This document shows positions 14,033-21,798 of a DNA stretch of 30,710 bases, in pieces (the stretch's first letter is position 1; each line of letters begins with the position of its first letter). The notes beneath the pieces were generated by a model, which searched no databases, was not told the origin of the DNA, and saw nothing but the letters and a program-made list of their open reading frames with translations. Source of the DNA: a virus; the IMG/VR virus record IMGVR_UViG_3300025133_000429, positions 1-30,710 of that record; one strand, 5' to 3'. The translations under genes were made by a program, and so were the position numbers.

Positions 14033-16891
14033 TTATATATCATCAAAACTAGCACCAGTGTTCATAATTACGAACTCAAGTGATATAAACTCTAAAGCAC
14101 GGGTTGGCTTTAAGAAGATTTTACCACACAATTCATTTCTGTCAATAGATTCTGGGGTGTTGTCAAGAACCACTCTAAAATCAGTAAGACCTCTTTCAGA
14201 CCTAATGTTATCTAAGATTGGATTAACAAGACCTAAGAATTGGTTTCTTACGATATCATCATTTTGTTCAAATAATAGTCTAATTGAGACAGCTGAAATA
14301 AGTTTTCTTGCTTGCAATAGAAGTCTTCTAACATTAATTCTATTAAGGGCGGTATCTTTAATTTGTAGTGTTTTATTACCCCAAATCTTAATACCCTCAG
14401 AAGCAAATGTTGCAATTGGATTAACCCTACCTTCATAGAGTGTGTCTCTTTCAGCAAGTGTTAGTTTCTTCCTAGCTTTAATTGCATTAACATCACCTCT
14501 TTGTATACCAGCAACGGCAAACCAAGGGAATGAAATATTATCTGTTAATGCTATGTTTCTAACAACATCTCTTGTTGGTGGAACATATATAAAAACATTA
14601 TTTTCGGCATCATTTATTTGAATCCAAGGCCAGTATGTGGCTGTATAGTTACTATCAAATTGGCTATCAAGTGTATCAATAACATCATCTGGTAGCAATA
14701 CATCTCCAGAAGCATCAGTATCTGGTGTTGTCACAATATAAAATGAATCTGCTCTATCTTCTTCAACCATTTCAATACTTTCTTCAACAAGATTTGTATT
14801 TTCAAATGTGTCAATACCTGGAGTTGCAAATACATTAACATTTACAGCTTCTGGATTTTGGAACGTCCAAATAGCTTCCAAGTAAGCATAATAGTCAGAA
14901 GTTATACCATTGTCACCATTAGTTAATGCTCTACTAGCAAAGGCACCCGTACCACCACCAGATGTTGGTCCCCCCTTAACACCTCTGGTACCATTAATTG
15001 TATATGGGTCTGTATTGGTTCTTCTAGTTCTATATATATCCCATCCATCATATCCACCATATGGTGCAAATGTGAATTTTCTTGCATATATTTTTTCATA
15101 AGCAGTACCTTCAACACCATCTTCTGTTCTGAATTGAGCATTACCAGTGTCAAAAAGATAAACTGGACTATATGTGTTACCACTCGCATCAATAACAATT
15201 TCAACGTTGTCAATCGTTGCCCCAGTAGCGGCAATATCCATATGGAAACCCTTTGTAAGACCTGTCCACAGTGTTAAATCACTATCTGGTTGTCCTTTAT
15301 AGTCAAAGAAATCCTGGTCAATACCTTTTGTTTCAGAAAGACCTAAATAGAATTTTCTTTTATTTTCAAATGCACCATAAGTTTGTTTATATTCAATACT
15401 TGGTGACAATACTGTTGTATTTGAGTTCGCTTGGTAGTCTCTTATAGGAAACCCTAAGAATCCAGCTGGGAAAGCATCTGAAGTATCAGACTCTTCTTCC
15501 ATTTCAACAAGTATATAATTAGACCTTGATGCAAAATTACCATCAAGCGTACCAACCCTCTTAGCCACATAATTATTTGATGTTGGGTCCATGCTACACC
15601 TTGTAAATCTTTCTAACGCAATTGGTTTAGCATCTGTATCCGCATAACTTCTTATTTCAATATCAAACTCTTTTAAATCTAGTCTTATATTTTTAATAGA
15701 AATCTTAAATTGACTATTGGCGGCATTACCATCAGATATTGTCCAAAGTCTAAATAGTCTAAGAAGATTTGTACCTCTAAGTTCAGAAACAACCCAAGGG
15801 GTTACTGCTGGTTGATATTCTTGTTTGTATTCGTCAAAAGAATCCTCATAATCAATTAATGATGATATATTGATACCTCTAACTTTTTCATCATCAACAA
15901 AATCACCAAACATTCCACCAAATAATTCTTCAACAAATAGTGCCGTTTTACCATCTTTAGCACCTACACCAAGCACCCTAGTTATATAATTTTTCTTTGT
16001 AGTATCAAATGATAATGAATAACTAAATGCACCCGAAACTGTGGACGTTCCAGTTATACCAAAATCACCTTTTGGTGCCGTTTCTGCTTCGGTTATAGCT
16101 GAGTTAAAACCAATATCCGTTGACCCAGTAACTTCAAAATTAAGTGTTTCATCTGAATCATATTTACCTCTACTTCTAAGTAATGCCACTAATTTATTTT
16201 CAACTGTTGAATATCCAGTACCAGAATAGTGTACTGTTGCACCAGTTGTTATACCAGTTATTGTTGCACCTACACCTGGGTAATTTGACTCTGTTATTGT
16301 TATATCAAATGTTGCACCACTAAATGTGTCGCCTACTTTTTGGAATATAGCACCATATGACTTAGATGTTCCAGTATCAGAAACACCCAAAAATGCCAAT
16401 TGATTATCCAATAGACTATTATCCCATAATGATTGTATCAATGCATCATCTGACACGACTGTTGTAACGGTTCCAGCTGTTGTTGCTGTATATGTTAGTA
16501 ACGTACCACCAGTAAGTCCACCACCTGTTGTTCCTGTAGTTGTAACATCAAGTGCTGCATCAAGTGTAATACCCCAAGATAACCCAGCATCATAACCAGA
16601 AAACCCAAGAATTCTGGTTACAAATAATTGATTTGATTCAGAAAGATAAGATTTTGCTATATATGGTAATTCATATTTTGGTGCACCATTATCTTTTATT
16701 TTTGTTGCATTAAGTCCTCCGAAAAACGAAGTAAACTCATCATAATTCCCAATAAAAATTGGTTGGAAAGCTGGTCCTTGTGTTGTTTCACCCACTAAAC
16801 CAAGTGTTGTAACACCAACTTGTCGTGTTACAAATGTTAGGTCTCTTTCTGATGTGTATATCCCTGGGCTCACAAATACTTTATCTGCCAT
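14033..16891 (-). CDS. Contractile tail sheath protein, gp18-like
   Basis: A 952-residue protein. The N-terminus FVSPGIYTSERDLTFVTRQV followed by TTLGLVGETTQGPAFQPIFI is diagnostic of T4-type sheath proteins. The C-terminal core (SEGIKIWGNKTLQ, INVRRLLLQARKLI, SIRLLFEQND, RSERGLTDFRVVLDN) is the conserved sheath domain that interlocks subunits. It is much longer than T4 gp18 (659). The extra length lies in a threonine/glycine-rich insertion around residues 105-290, probably an exposed beta domain, and in the middle region. The subunits contract to drive the tube through the envelope. The leader contains a complete copy of the pseudoknot RNA motif. Confidence 0.95.
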   Translation of the reverse strand: MADKVFVSPGIYTSERDLTFVTRQVGVTTLGLVGETTQGPAFQPIFIGNYDEFTSFFGGLNATKIKDNGAPKYELPYIAKSYLSESNQLFVTRILGFSGYDAGLSWGITLDAALDVTTTGTTGGGLTGGTLLTYTATTAGTVTTVVSDDALIQSLWDNSLLDNQLAFLGVSDTGTSKSYGAIFQKVGDTFSGATFDITITESNYPGVGATITGITTGATVHYSGTGYSTVENKLVALLRSRGKYDSDETLNFEVTGSTDIGFNSAITEAETAPKGDFGITGTSTVSGAFSYSLSFDTTKKNYITRVLGVGAKDGKTALFVEELFGGMFGDFVDDEKVRGINISSLIDYEDSFDEYKQEYQPAVTPWVVSELRGTNLLRLFRLWTISDGNAANSQFKISIKNIRLDLKEFDIEIRSYADTDAKPIALERFTRCSMDPTSNNYVAKRVGTLDGNFASRSNYILVEMEEESDTSDAFPAGFLGFPIRDYQANSNTTVLSPSIEYKQTYGAFENKRKFYLGLSETKGIDQDFFDYKGQPDSDLTLWTGLTKGFHMDIAATGATIDNVEIVIDASGNTYSPVYLFDTGNAQFRTEDGVEGTAYEKIYARKFTFAPYGGYDGWDIYRTRRTNTDPYTINGTRGVKGGPTSGGGTGAFASRALTNGDNGITSDYYAYLEAIWTFQNPEAVNVNVFATPGIDTFENTNLVEESIEMVEEDRADSFYIVTTPDTDASGDVLLPDDVIDTLDSQFDSNYTATYWPWIQINDAENNVFIYVPPTRDVVRNIALTDNISFPWFAVAGIQRGDVNAIKARKKLTLAERDTLYEGRVNPIATFASEGIKIWGNKTLQIKDTALNRINVRRLLLQARKLISAVSIRLLFEQNDDIVRNQFLGLVNPILDNIRSERGLTDFRVVLDNTPESIDRNELCGKIFLKPTRALEFISLEFVIMNTGASFDDI

Positions 16892-16931
16892 TGTTTATTT
16901 TTTTTAATTTGTTTATTATTTCAATATGTTT

Positions 16932-17011
16932 GTTCAGTCCTCTTATATATTAGTATATAATTGGTTGTTGAATGGATTAACCCCTCTAGGGCCACTGAAC
17001 CGACCCATCAA
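16932..17011 (-). ncRNA. Pseudoknot leader RNA of the tail sheath gene
   Basis: In the coding sense: outer stem TTGAT/ATTCAA with one bulged T; P1 GGGTCG (17006-17001) with TGGCCC (16994-16989), using two G-U pairs; the P1 loop GTTCAG (17000-16995); P2 TTATATA-CTAA-TATATAA (16960-16943); then GGACTGAAC, whose CTGAAC (16937-16932) complements the P1 loop. The spacing from loop to CTGAAC is 57 bases, against 59 in the free-standing copy. CCC at 16991-16989 or nearby can alternatively pair with GGGG at 16984-16981. The motif ends 40 bases before the start codon. Confidence 0.65.
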
Positions 17012-17013
17012 TA

Positions 17014-17021
17014 ATAAATAT
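17014..17021 (-). promoter_or_regulatory. ATATTTATT box before the sheath leader RNA
   Basis: CATATTTATTATTG in the coding sense, directly before the leader RNA. Against the free-standing copy it aligns with TATATTTGTTTATTG, which suggests that this box occupies the promoter -7 position. Confidence 0.5.
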
Positions 17022-17085
17022 GTTCTAAAAAACCAAAAGAATTTTTTATGATATTTTAATATCATAAATAGTGTGACTTTTTTCT

Positions 17086-17093
17086 TACTTTTG
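17086..17093 (+). promoter_or_regulatory. TAnnTTTG element before the small regulator
   Basis: TACTTTTG matches TAnnTTTG, 23 bases before the ATG at 17117. No clear TTG element is present at the usual spacing. Confidence 0.4.
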
Positions 17094-17116
17094 TCATACT
17101 TATTAATAAAACACTT

Positions 17117-17266
17117 ATGAAAAGGACTAAAAACCTAAAGATAACACCAAAAACACATGCAATATTAAAAAAATATTGTCAAAAAAATGATTTAAAGATG
17201 TTTGCATATGTTGAAACTTTGATAAAAAAAAATTGCATTAAACCAAAAGATATTTACGGAGAATAA
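17117..17266 (+). CDS. Small RHH-like putative regulator
   Basis: An ATG-to-TAA frame of 49 residues: MKRTKNLKITPKTHAILKKY, then CQKNDLKMFAYVETLIKKNC and a short tail. A beta strand with alternating residues (KNLKIT) followed by two helices (THAILKKYCQKN and KMFAYVETLIKKN) is the layout of ribbon-helix-helix DNA-binding proteins, many of which begin with similar LKVTPETHxxLK sequences. It is oriented opposite to its neighbours, has a promoter-like element, and ends at the very base before the convergent patatin gene's end. It could be a repressor of nearby late genes. It is short but coherent; expression is not shown. Confidence 0.6.
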   Translation: MKRTKNLKITPKTHAILKKYCQKNDLKMFAYVETLIKKNCIKPKDIYGE

Positions 17267-18181
17267 TCACCAACCCACTAATGCATTTGTGGCAGACTTA
17301 AAACCAAAATTATATAATTTTCTAAGCTTTGTTGGATTAACACCATATAATTCTTTAATTACATATGGTATGAAAATTTGTTTACTTTTAATCTTATGGG
17401 TCTTTTTATTATTAATTATTTCTATTAAATAATTTTCTTCTATTTCATCTTTTTTACTAATTTCTATTGCTGTTATGTCAGTGAGTCTAGTAAAAACAGA
17501 TACAATATTACAATCACACCAATTATTATCTAACACATGTTCATATTTTTTGGGTCTTGCAAAAATTGAAATGTTTTCTGACACATTTGGTATATTTTCT
17601 AACATCCAATGTGATAGTATGTGATTTCTAACACCCCCATCATATAATATCATATCATTAAAATGAACACCTTCTACCGCAAGTGGTATACTTGCTGATG
17701 CATTAATTAACTTTAAAAAATCATCATATGTGTATTTTTCATCTTTTATGTTAACTATAAACCTACTACTACTTTTAAAATCAACAGAACCAATCCAAAC
17801 ATTTGGAAAATCACCATTTTGAAATCTTTTATACTCTTCTTCAGATACAATTTTATTTATGGTTGATAATAAATTATTTTGTGTCCCAAATGACGAATGT
17901 CCAAATATTGCTCTAAGCCTAGCACCTAAACTTAATTTATTTTTTCCGTTTATTGGTTTTTTATCAAATATATTATCAATTGTGAATGTTTGTGTAAACT
18001 CCCTTACTATATCCCATTTACGCAAAGCTATTGGTATGGCTAATATAGCACCAGAACTTATACCACTTATATCTGTTGGTCTATACCCTAAAATATTAAA
18101 AATGTAATCACAAGCACCAGCAAGACCAGATATTCTTGTACCACCTCCAGATAAATTAAGTATTTTCCTTATACCACCCAC
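17267..18181 (-). CDS. Patatin-like phospholipase
   Basis: A 304-residue protein. The oxyanion-hole motif GGGTR is at residues 12-16. The nucleophile elbow GISSG at 40-44 makes Ser42 the nucleophile, and DGG at 181-183 supplies Asp181; together they form the Ser-Asp dyad of patatin-like lipases. Members hydrolyse acyl ester bonds of phospholipids. No signal peptide is seen, so it would act in the cytoplasm or as a virion part. Its place between the fibre genes and the sheath gene on the same strand suggests late expression; it might damage membranes during lysis or entry. It follows the 98-aa gene by 15 bases. Confidence 0.8.
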   Translation of the reverse strand: MGGIRKILNLSGGGTRISGLAGACDYIFNILGYRPTDISGISSGAILAIPIALRKWDIVREFTQTFTIDNIFDKKPINGKNKLSLGARLRAIFGHSSFGTQNNLLSTINKIVSEEEYKRFQNGDFPNVWIGSVDFKSSSRFIVNIKDEKYTYDDFLKLINASASIPLAVEGVHFNDMILYDGGVRNHILSHWMLENIPNVSENISIFARPKKYEHVLDNNWCDCNIVSVFTRLTDITAIEISKKDEIEENYLIEIINNKKTHKIKSKQIFIPYVIKELYGVNPTKLRKLYNFGFKSATNALVGW

Positions 18182-18196
18182 TTTGTTGTTTTATAT

Positions 18197-18493
18197 TTAA
18201 TTATTTTTTATTCTGTGATATTCTTTATTTTTGATTATGATATACGCTTCTACGTATGGTTTACTATAAGGGTAATATTTACACAACACACAATCGACAC
18301 CTATTTCAATTACTTTTATTTTACCATGTAGTTTAGTTTCAATTTCTTTACCAGTTTTAATACTAGCTCGAATATACACTGTTACGTTATTCATATTAAC
18401 GAACATTATATCATCTACTTTAATTTCTATATCTACATTTTTCTTCATTTTCCAAAATAATAAAATATGATATAATTTTTTAAATATATTCAT
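18197..18493 (-). CDS. Hypothetical small protein upstream of patatin
   Basis: A 98-residue protein of unknown function. The N-terminus MNIFKKLYHILLFWKMKKNV is basic and aromatic/hydrophobic and could be amphipathic or membrane-associated. The remainder is beta-rich (VDIEIKVDDIMFVN, KIKVIEIGVDCVLC). An internal Met at residue 16 could be the real start, giving 83 residues and no hydrophobic lead. It is 15 bases upstream of the patatin gene, so it may work with it, but there is no direct evidence. Confidence 0.5.
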   Translation of the reverse strand: MNIFKKLYHILLFWKMKKNVDIEIKVDDIMFVNMNNVTVYIRASIKTGKEIETKLHGKIKVIEIGVDCVLCKYYPYSKPYVEAYIIIKNKEYHRIKNN

Positions 18494-18522
18494 AATATTT
18501 TATTTTTAATGTTTTAATTTAT

Positions 18523-20340
18523 TTATGGTACATCTGACACATAGTCGGCCACAGTCATGTTTTGCGCCTCCATATTAAATCTCCCTGAATAATAGTTATA
18601 CATAACGGGAAAATTTAAAAGGTCAGTATTAGATGGATTTGTTGGGTCTACACCATCACCGCACCTAAAATAATCAACTGGATTTACTATTCCCGTTATA
18701 CCATCCAAACTTTGAGGCGTTCCACCATCCCAAATATCCACAACATTTGTGGGTGTTAATGTATAGTCATAAAAACCTACCTCGTCAACGTAAAGTTCTT
18801 TAGATGTGAAAACAGAGGAAACGTATTGAGTGCGTGCAATGCGTGGATTCAATAAAACATGGAAACCGCTAAAGCCATTTGCATTGATTGCCCCATCAAA
18901 ACCCGTTACACTATAAGATGTTGTTTGAGGCACATTTGCCCCGTTTACATACACTTGAAAACAAGCTTCTGAACCTGCTTGACCCGTTGGGTTTGTGGAG
19001 AAAAGTGTGTCCCCACCGTTGTAAGTCACTACTATCTGTTTCCAGTCCAAAATACTTGTACCTAATAATTTAAAATCTGTATAAATATAGCTCCATTTGT
19101 GCCCGTAATTAATCCGAATTGTTGTATACGTTGCATCACCTTCGCTATACACATCAAACCCTGCCCAGGTTCTATTTTGCCGTGTTGCACCTGCTCCAAA
19201 AAGCGCATTCCAACCTGTTGTATTTGCTGATTTTTGCCACAATACAACAGACCAAGCTTTTGTAGAATCTGAGGCTAAACCCGTGCTATTACTTGCCCTA
19301 AATAAAGGACTTGAAACTTGATAACCAAGCGTTGTGTCGGTTAAAAATCTTTTACTTGCCGCTGTTGTGCCACCCCAAAAGCTTTTGGTATTTGTAAATG
19401 CACTACTAACCGTTATTGTAAGTGTCTGCGTAGTTTGCCCAAAGTAGTTGTAAGCTGTGACATACACCGTATATACCCCGACTGGCAGTGTACTTCCTCC
19501 AATTATTCTGCGAGGGTCTTGGTCGGGTTTTGTTACTGCTCCAGCTGGTACAGTTCCCGTTGTGCTTATGTCTACTTCTAAAGCTACGATATTTGTCCCC
19601 GTAAAAATGTGGTTTATTGTGTTACCCAAAAGAAGTGCAATACTGTTTGAGCTAGTGAATACTGGTAAATTTCCTACCAGACCACCAGCATTAGCAAATA
19701 AAGTGTTTAATTCTATTTTTGCCGTTGCCAAAACGGCTGAAACTAAAACCCCATCTATATAAGTTGTTGTTATATCCAGAGCATCAATAAATATCTCCTC
19801 ACCTCCTGTTCTTTGAATTCTTATATCTACACCATTGGCAACAGCTTGAATAGAGTTAATTGCTTCTGCTCTTAAAATGTTACCTGTAGTTACATCCTTA
19901 AAAAGAATAGTTGTCACGGTAGCATCTTGTACAAAATTCATAGAAGTATCAAAATATTGTGTATCACCACTAATATTAAATGTACCACCACCATTATTTG
20001 TAAATACCATAATATCTGTATTAGAATTATACGTTCCACCAGTAATATAAGTGTCTGTTAATCCACTTATATCTACAGTTGTTGCATCATTTCTATTTAA
20101 TACCATAATATCTGTATTAGAATTATACGTTCCACCAGTAATATAAGTATTGGCACCAGATGTGCCCGTAAAATTAATTAACTTCCACCCACTTACCCCA
20201 TTTACATTTGTATATATGTTAGTTGTATCTATATCTGTAAATTCAGACCCCTTTGGTGCCATATGATTTGGGATACCAAAACCAGATTGTTTTAATATTC
20301 CGTTTAAATTAAATGTTCTTATTTTATTCCCCATAAACAT
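18523..20340 (-). CDS. Tail fibre with LamG-like C-terminal domain
   Basis: A 605-residue protein. An alternative start is two codons in (MGNKIR). Residues 65-130 carry two GGTYNSNTDIMV repeats that are also present in the 768-aa fibre protein. Residues about 130-310 form a middle section, and about 315-560 a concanavalin/LamG-type beta sandwich (AWSVVLWQKSANTTGWNALF, DWKQIVVTYNGGD, VYVNGANV). Such domains bind carbohydrate, so a receptor-binding role is likely. The part encoded by about 18523-19900 is richer in G and C than the N-terminal part and neighbouring genes, which suggests that the C-terminus was acquired by recombination. A 48-bp exact repeat is present at 20005-20052 and 20101-20148. 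Confidence 0.75.
   Translation of the reverse strand: MFMGNKIRTFNLNGILKQSGFGIPNHMAPKGSEFTDIDTTNIYTNVNGVSGWKLINFTGTSGANTYITGGTYNSNTDIMVLNRNDATTVDISGLTDTYITGGTYNSNTDIMVFTNNGGGTFNISGDTQYFDTSMNFVQDATVTTILFKDVTTGNILRAEAINSIQAVANGVDIRIQRTGGEEIFIDALDITTTYIDGVLVSAVLATAKIELNTLFANAGGLVGNLPVFTSSNSIALLLGNTINHIFTGTNIVALEVDISTTGTVPAGAVTKPDQDPRRIIGGSTLPVGVYTVYVTAYNYFGQTTQTLTITVSSAFTNTKSFWGGTTAASKRFLTDTTLGYQVSSPLFRASNSTGLASDSTKAWSVVLWQKSANTTGWNALFGAGATRQNRTWAGFDVYSEGDATYTTIRINYGHKWSYIYTDFKLLGTSILDWKQIVVTYNGGDTLFSTNPTGQAGSEACFQVYVNGANVPQTTSYSVTGFDGAINANGFSGFHVLLNPRIARTQYVSSVFTSKELYVDEVGFYDYTLTPTNVVDIWDGGTPQSLDGITGIVNPVDYFRCGDGVDPTNPSNTDLLNFPVMYNYYSGRFNMEAQNMTVADYVSDVP
20005..20148 (-). repeat. Two exact 48-bp repeats in fibre gene
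   Basis: Copies at 20005-20052 and 20101-20148 are identical on reading. They encode the ITGGTYNSNTDIMV unit. The preserved DNA identity points to recent duplication or gene conversion. Confidence 0.8.
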
Positions 20341-20395
20341 AGTTTTTTAAGTTTTTATATTATAATATAGGTGGTACGAAATTAAGTCCTAATAT

Positions 20396-20403
20396 ATAAA
20401 TAT
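20396..20403 (-). promoter_or_regulatory. ATATTTATA box within an inverted repeat
   Basis: Coding sense CCTAA C ATATTTATAT A TTAGG: the box is flanked by a 5-bp inverted repeat, 56 bases upstream of the 605-aa fibre start. GGACTTAA follows, resembling GGACTGAAC of the leader RNA motif, but without the matching loop. Confidence 0.4.
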
Positions 20404-20474
20404 GTTAGGATTGTATTTAAAACGACATCAATTCACTCTCAATCAATAGGGTTTAGTGGTAAATTACTTGACAT

Positions 20475-20741
20475 TTAACCAGGAGGTGTATCATTGGGTG
20501 TCATCCACTCTAGCGTTGACAATAATGCTAACATTTCAAGATGAGTATAAGGTCCTTCAATTGATGTAAGTGTTAAAACCGATTGGGGGATATCACCATC
20601 CCACTTAACAAAGGATTTGGTTAAGTCTATAGACATTCTAATAGTAGTTGGTGAGGTTTCTAAAACTTCCTTAAAGTTTATTTTGTCTAACTCAGAGATA
20701 TGAAATACTGCGTATTCTCTAGTTTCATAAAGTTTTTCCAT
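20475..20741 (-). CDS. Small fibre-associated protein, copy 2
   Basis: An 88-residue protein clearly paralogous to the 86-aa protein at 21506-21766. They share FxIxxxxKINFxEVLETS, SVDLTKxFVKW or a close variant, and GPYTHLEMLALLSTLEWM versus GPYNYNEMIALMSTPEWQ. The function is unknown. Each copy directly follows a LamG-like adhesin gene, which suggests a chaperone, capping or tip protein for that adhesin. It is separated from the upstream LamG gene by 36 bases. Confidence 0.6.
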   Translation of the reverse strand: MEKLYETREYAVFHISELDKINFKEVLETSPTTIRMSIDLTKSFVKWDGDIPQSVLTLTSIEGPYTHLEMLALLSTLEWMTPNDTPPG

Positions 20742-20777
20742 TTTTTTTATTTATTAAAAAATATATGAATATAAATA

Positions 20778-21503
20778 TTATAAATTATATCTTGCTTTTG
20801 ATGCATTGTAATTTTGTGATACTTCTGATGCTGATAATTCTCTGTTATATATCATAAGTTGTGAAACTCTTCCTTGTTGGTAATGTTCATACGAACTACC
20901 CTTAAATCGTCCTATTGAAGTAAGACCATCCGAAATAAGTGGTATTGTTTTACCTGTTTCACTGTGCCATAAACTACCATCATGATATATTCTTTGATTC
21001 CCCGTTACTGAATCTTTTGTGAATGCCCAATGATGCCATCCATTACATTCTGCTGTTGTAGCTAATTTTGATATTCTATCAAAACCAGTTAAATAAGGTA
21101 TAGTTGCATCTCCCGCATCAAAATAAACTGTTGAATTATCCCAAGGTATTAGTAATGCTATACATCGCTGATAGACTCCACCAGCACCTGTATTGGTAGT
21201 ACCAATAACAAATACACCTTGTTTTTTATCCACCCTTTCACCGAAATTCCAAATACTAACCGTAATTTGTGTACCACTGAATGAAAATTCATCCATTTCT
21301 ATATAATCATCAAGACCATCAAATACCCAACTACCATTATTATCTGTATCATAAGTTACACCATTTTCTAATGTACCTGTAATTTGTGTTATCGACAAAT
21401 CATTACATACAGTATCACCACTAATATAAGATTGTGGGTTTGCACCATCATAATACAAAATCAAACCATCAGTAACTATTTTACTACTCACTACTCCACT
21501 CAT
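20778..21503 (-). CDS. LamG-like adhesin, copy 3
   Basis: A 241-residue protein. The opening KIVTDGLILYYDGANPQSYI and GSWVFDGLDDYIEM are shared with two upstream genes. The pattern continues with ITVSIWNF, WHHWAFTKDSVTGNQRIYHD, and the terminal ASEVSQNYNASKARY. This is the LamG/concanavalin fold often found in Bacteroidota phage receptor-binding or decoration proteins. The N-terminal DNA is about 90% identical to that of copy 2 while the C-terminal part differs, which suggests diversification of the binding face. It starts 2 bases after the 86-aa gene's stop. Confidence 0.75.
   Translation of the reverse strand: MSGVVSSKIVTDGLILYYDGANPQSYISGDTVCNDLSITQITGTLENGVTYDTDNNGSWVFDGLDDYIEMDEFSFSGTQITVSIWNFGERVDKKQGVFVIGTTNTGAGGVYQRCIALLIPWDNSTVYFDAGDATIPYLTGFDRISKLATTAECNGWHHWAFTKDSVTGNQRIYHDGSLWHSETGKTIPLISDGLTSIGRFKGSSYEHYQQGRVSQLMIYNRELSASEVSQNYNASKARYNL
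21301..21484 (-). repeat. LamG N-terminal duplication, copy A
   Basis: About 184 bases that match 22331-22514 at roughly 90% identity by eye. Both encode the N-terminal strand region of LamG-like adhesins. Confidence 0.85.
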
Positions 21504-21505
21504 AA

Positions 21506-21766
21506 TTAAGATATTATATCATCTGATTGCCATTCTGGGGTTGACATCAAGGCAATCATTTCATTATAATTATAAGGCCCCTCACCTGTTGTAAGTGTTA
21601 AAACTGAAGGTGGGGTACCCCCCTCCCATTTAACAAAAGTTTTTGTTAAATCAACCGACTTTCTAACAGTATCCATTGAAGTTTCTAAGACCTCATTAAA
21701 ATTTATTTTTTCCGATTCAGATATATTAAATATCATGAATGTTCTATGTTCATAAATGTGTGACAT
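21506..21766 (-). CDS. Small fibre-associated protein, copy 1
   Basis: An 86-residue protein, paralogous to the 88-aa protein at 20475-20741. The core is HRTFMIFNISESEKINFNEV, a middle with SVDLTKTFVKWEGG, and GPYNYNEMIALMSTPEW. It is a compact alpha/beta protein of unknown fold and has no signal peptide. It lies between two LamG-like genes, 2 bases before copy 3, so translational coupling is likely. It may be a fibre assembly factor or tip component. Confidence 0.6.
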   Translation of the reverse strand: MSHIYEHRTFMIFNISESEKINFNEVLETSMDTVRKSVDLTKTFVKWEGGTPPSVLTLTTGEGPYNYNEMIALMSTPEWQSDDIIS

Positions 21767-21782
21767 AATTTTTTATTTATTA

Positions 21783-21796
21783 ATAAATATAAATAT
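21783..21796 (-). promoter_or_regulatory. Doubled ATATTTAT box before the 86-aa gene
   Basis: Two overlapping ATATTTAT sequences in the coding sense (21783-21790 and 21789-21796), 17 bases before the start at 21766. Confidence 0.35.
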
Positions 21797-21798
21797 TT

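Noticed and set aside
20464-20507. An 11-codon frame right after the 88-aa gene stop
   Set aside because: Too short, no motif, and the start is not preceded by any recognisable signal.
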